A stretch of DNA of 17,603 nt from Cochliopodium minus (lineage: Eukaryota > Discosea > Himatismenida > Cochliopodiidae). The notes under the pieces were generated by a model. That model did no database searches. It saw only the letters and a program-made list of their open reading frames with translations, and was not told the DNA's origin. The position numbers and the translations under genes were made by a program. Every line of letters begins with the position of its first letter. Positions within the stretch are counted from its first letter, which is position 1. This document shows positions 16,944 to 17,603 of this stretch, piece after piece. The stretch covers positions 259,498-277,100 of the forward strand of contig JAMYWO010000001.1 of assembly GCA_024220525.1 (NCBI GenBank), given 5' to 3'.

Positions 16944-17603
16944 ATGGAATTTGATATCAATGAAAATTTTAATATATTTTGGTCTTATTTGATCAATATA
17001 AAGTTGATTCCCTTTTTAGAGAATGGATACGATTCTCTCGAGAGTATTATCAATATTAAAGAAGAGAAGGATATCGGCAATTTCGTGCAGTTCATTAAAA
17101 TAATACAAGCTTATCTAAAACAGAGACAAAATATACTGAAATACTGGGATAAATTAAAGGTATTGGAATAGATTTATTTTATATAGCTGGTTAATTTTAA
17201 TATATTTAGAAAAATGAACCCATAATACTATACAAAGAGAAAGATTTTAATGAGAAGATATATAACGGAGATGAAATCAAATTAATCGTAAAATTGCAGA
17301 AATCTCTCAAAATAATTTTAATGAGGAGGAGATTGAAGGATATAGATAAAGAAATAGAAAAATTAGCCATAGAAGATAAGGAATTCAAAAAGATATTGAG
17401 AAGAAAAAAGATAATTAGAGGCAAAACAATATATATATATATTTTTTTTTTCCAAAATTTCCAAATAATTTGATCTACAAAAAAATAGAAATCATAAGCA
17501 CGGAAATAACATATTCACAAGGATTAAAGGTTTTGATAGATAGTTTTCTTGAACCTTTAGAACAAAACACAAGTGGAATGACATTATCACAGCAGGAAAT
17601 ACA
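16944..17603 (+). CDS. SAM domain-RhoGEF (DH) protein, 5' part
   Basis: Exon 1 (16944-17159, 72 residues) contains a SAM-like domain: FWSYLINIKLIPF, ENGYDSLESI, INIKEEKDIGNF. Exon 2 (17210-17420) is a basic, coiled segment (ILMRRRLKDIDKEIEKL). Exon 3 (17489 to the edge) begins a DH domain with EIISTEITYSQGLKVLIDSF, the conserved first helix of Dbl-family guanine nucleotide exchange factors that activate Rho GTPases. The protein runs off the window. I start at the ATG at 16944 because the in-frame ATG at 16872 would add a hydrophobic leader in front of a cytosolic SAM domain. The SAM domain would mediate oligomerisation or binding. The DH call is strong; the SAM call is good. Confidence 0.8.
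17160..17209 (+). other. intron 1 of SAM-RhoGEF gene
   Basis: GTATTG to TTAG, 50 nt, phase 0. It removes an in-frame TAG and joins YWDKLK to KNEPIILYK. Confidence 0.8.
17421..17488 (+). other. probable GC-AG intron 2 of SAM-RhoGEF gene
   Basis: GCAAAA to ATAG, 68 nt, phase 1, containing an AT repeat and a T run. It joins KKIIR to EIISTEITY, as expected at the start of a DH domain. No GT donor fits nearby, and reading through hits a TAA. Confidence 0.6.

Overview
The window looks like nuclear DNA of an AT-rich, intron-rich unicellular eukaryote. Introns are short (47-135 nt, mostly GT-AG), there is no operon layout, and the gene content fits an amoeboid or flagellate protist: CH-domain cytoskeletal anchoring, class III cyclases, RhoGEF, SAM and PH domains, an HSPA12-like Hsp70 and an MRH lectin-type protein. 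Anaeramoebae, Heterolobosea or Amoebozoa would all fit; I cannot place it further by eye.

Layout. 1-57 (+) is the end of a gene that resembles the last helix of a PH domain. 327-7322 (+) is a seven-exon giant gene: two calponin-homology domains, a long coiled coil, then five tandem class III nucleotide cyclase domains, each followed by a coiled-coil linker, with repeat units up to 1101 bp. All five catalytic domains keep the metal, base-recognition and transition-state residues. A single N at 7196 sits where repeat 5 stops matching repeats 2-4, so copy number and the true C-terminus are uncertain. 7197-8650 (+) holds an unrecognised coding region with convincing splice sites but frame breaks at homopolymer runs. 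8956-10100 (+) is a secreted MRH-domain protein in about six exons, followed by an unplaced ORF to 10591. On the minus strand lie a predicted prenylated protein (10992-11711), an HSPA12-like Hsp70 ATPase (11800-13686) and a flavin amine oxidase (14175-15608). A PhzF-family gene (15772-16851, +) diverges from the amine oxidase across 163 bp. 16944 to the right edge (+) is the start of a SAM-RhoGEF gene.

How they fit together. The most interesting object is the CH-CH/coiled-coil/five-cyclase protein, which looks like an actin-attached array of cAMP-forming domains. The PH fragment, SAM-RhoGEF and CaaX protein add further signalling and membrane functions. The amine oxidase/PhzF pair could share a bidirectional promoter. 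Downstream of the N, several otherwise well-conserved genes carry one-base changes in homopolymers, plus one Trp-to-TGA change. This is either uneven sequence quality or gene decay, and the reads must decide.
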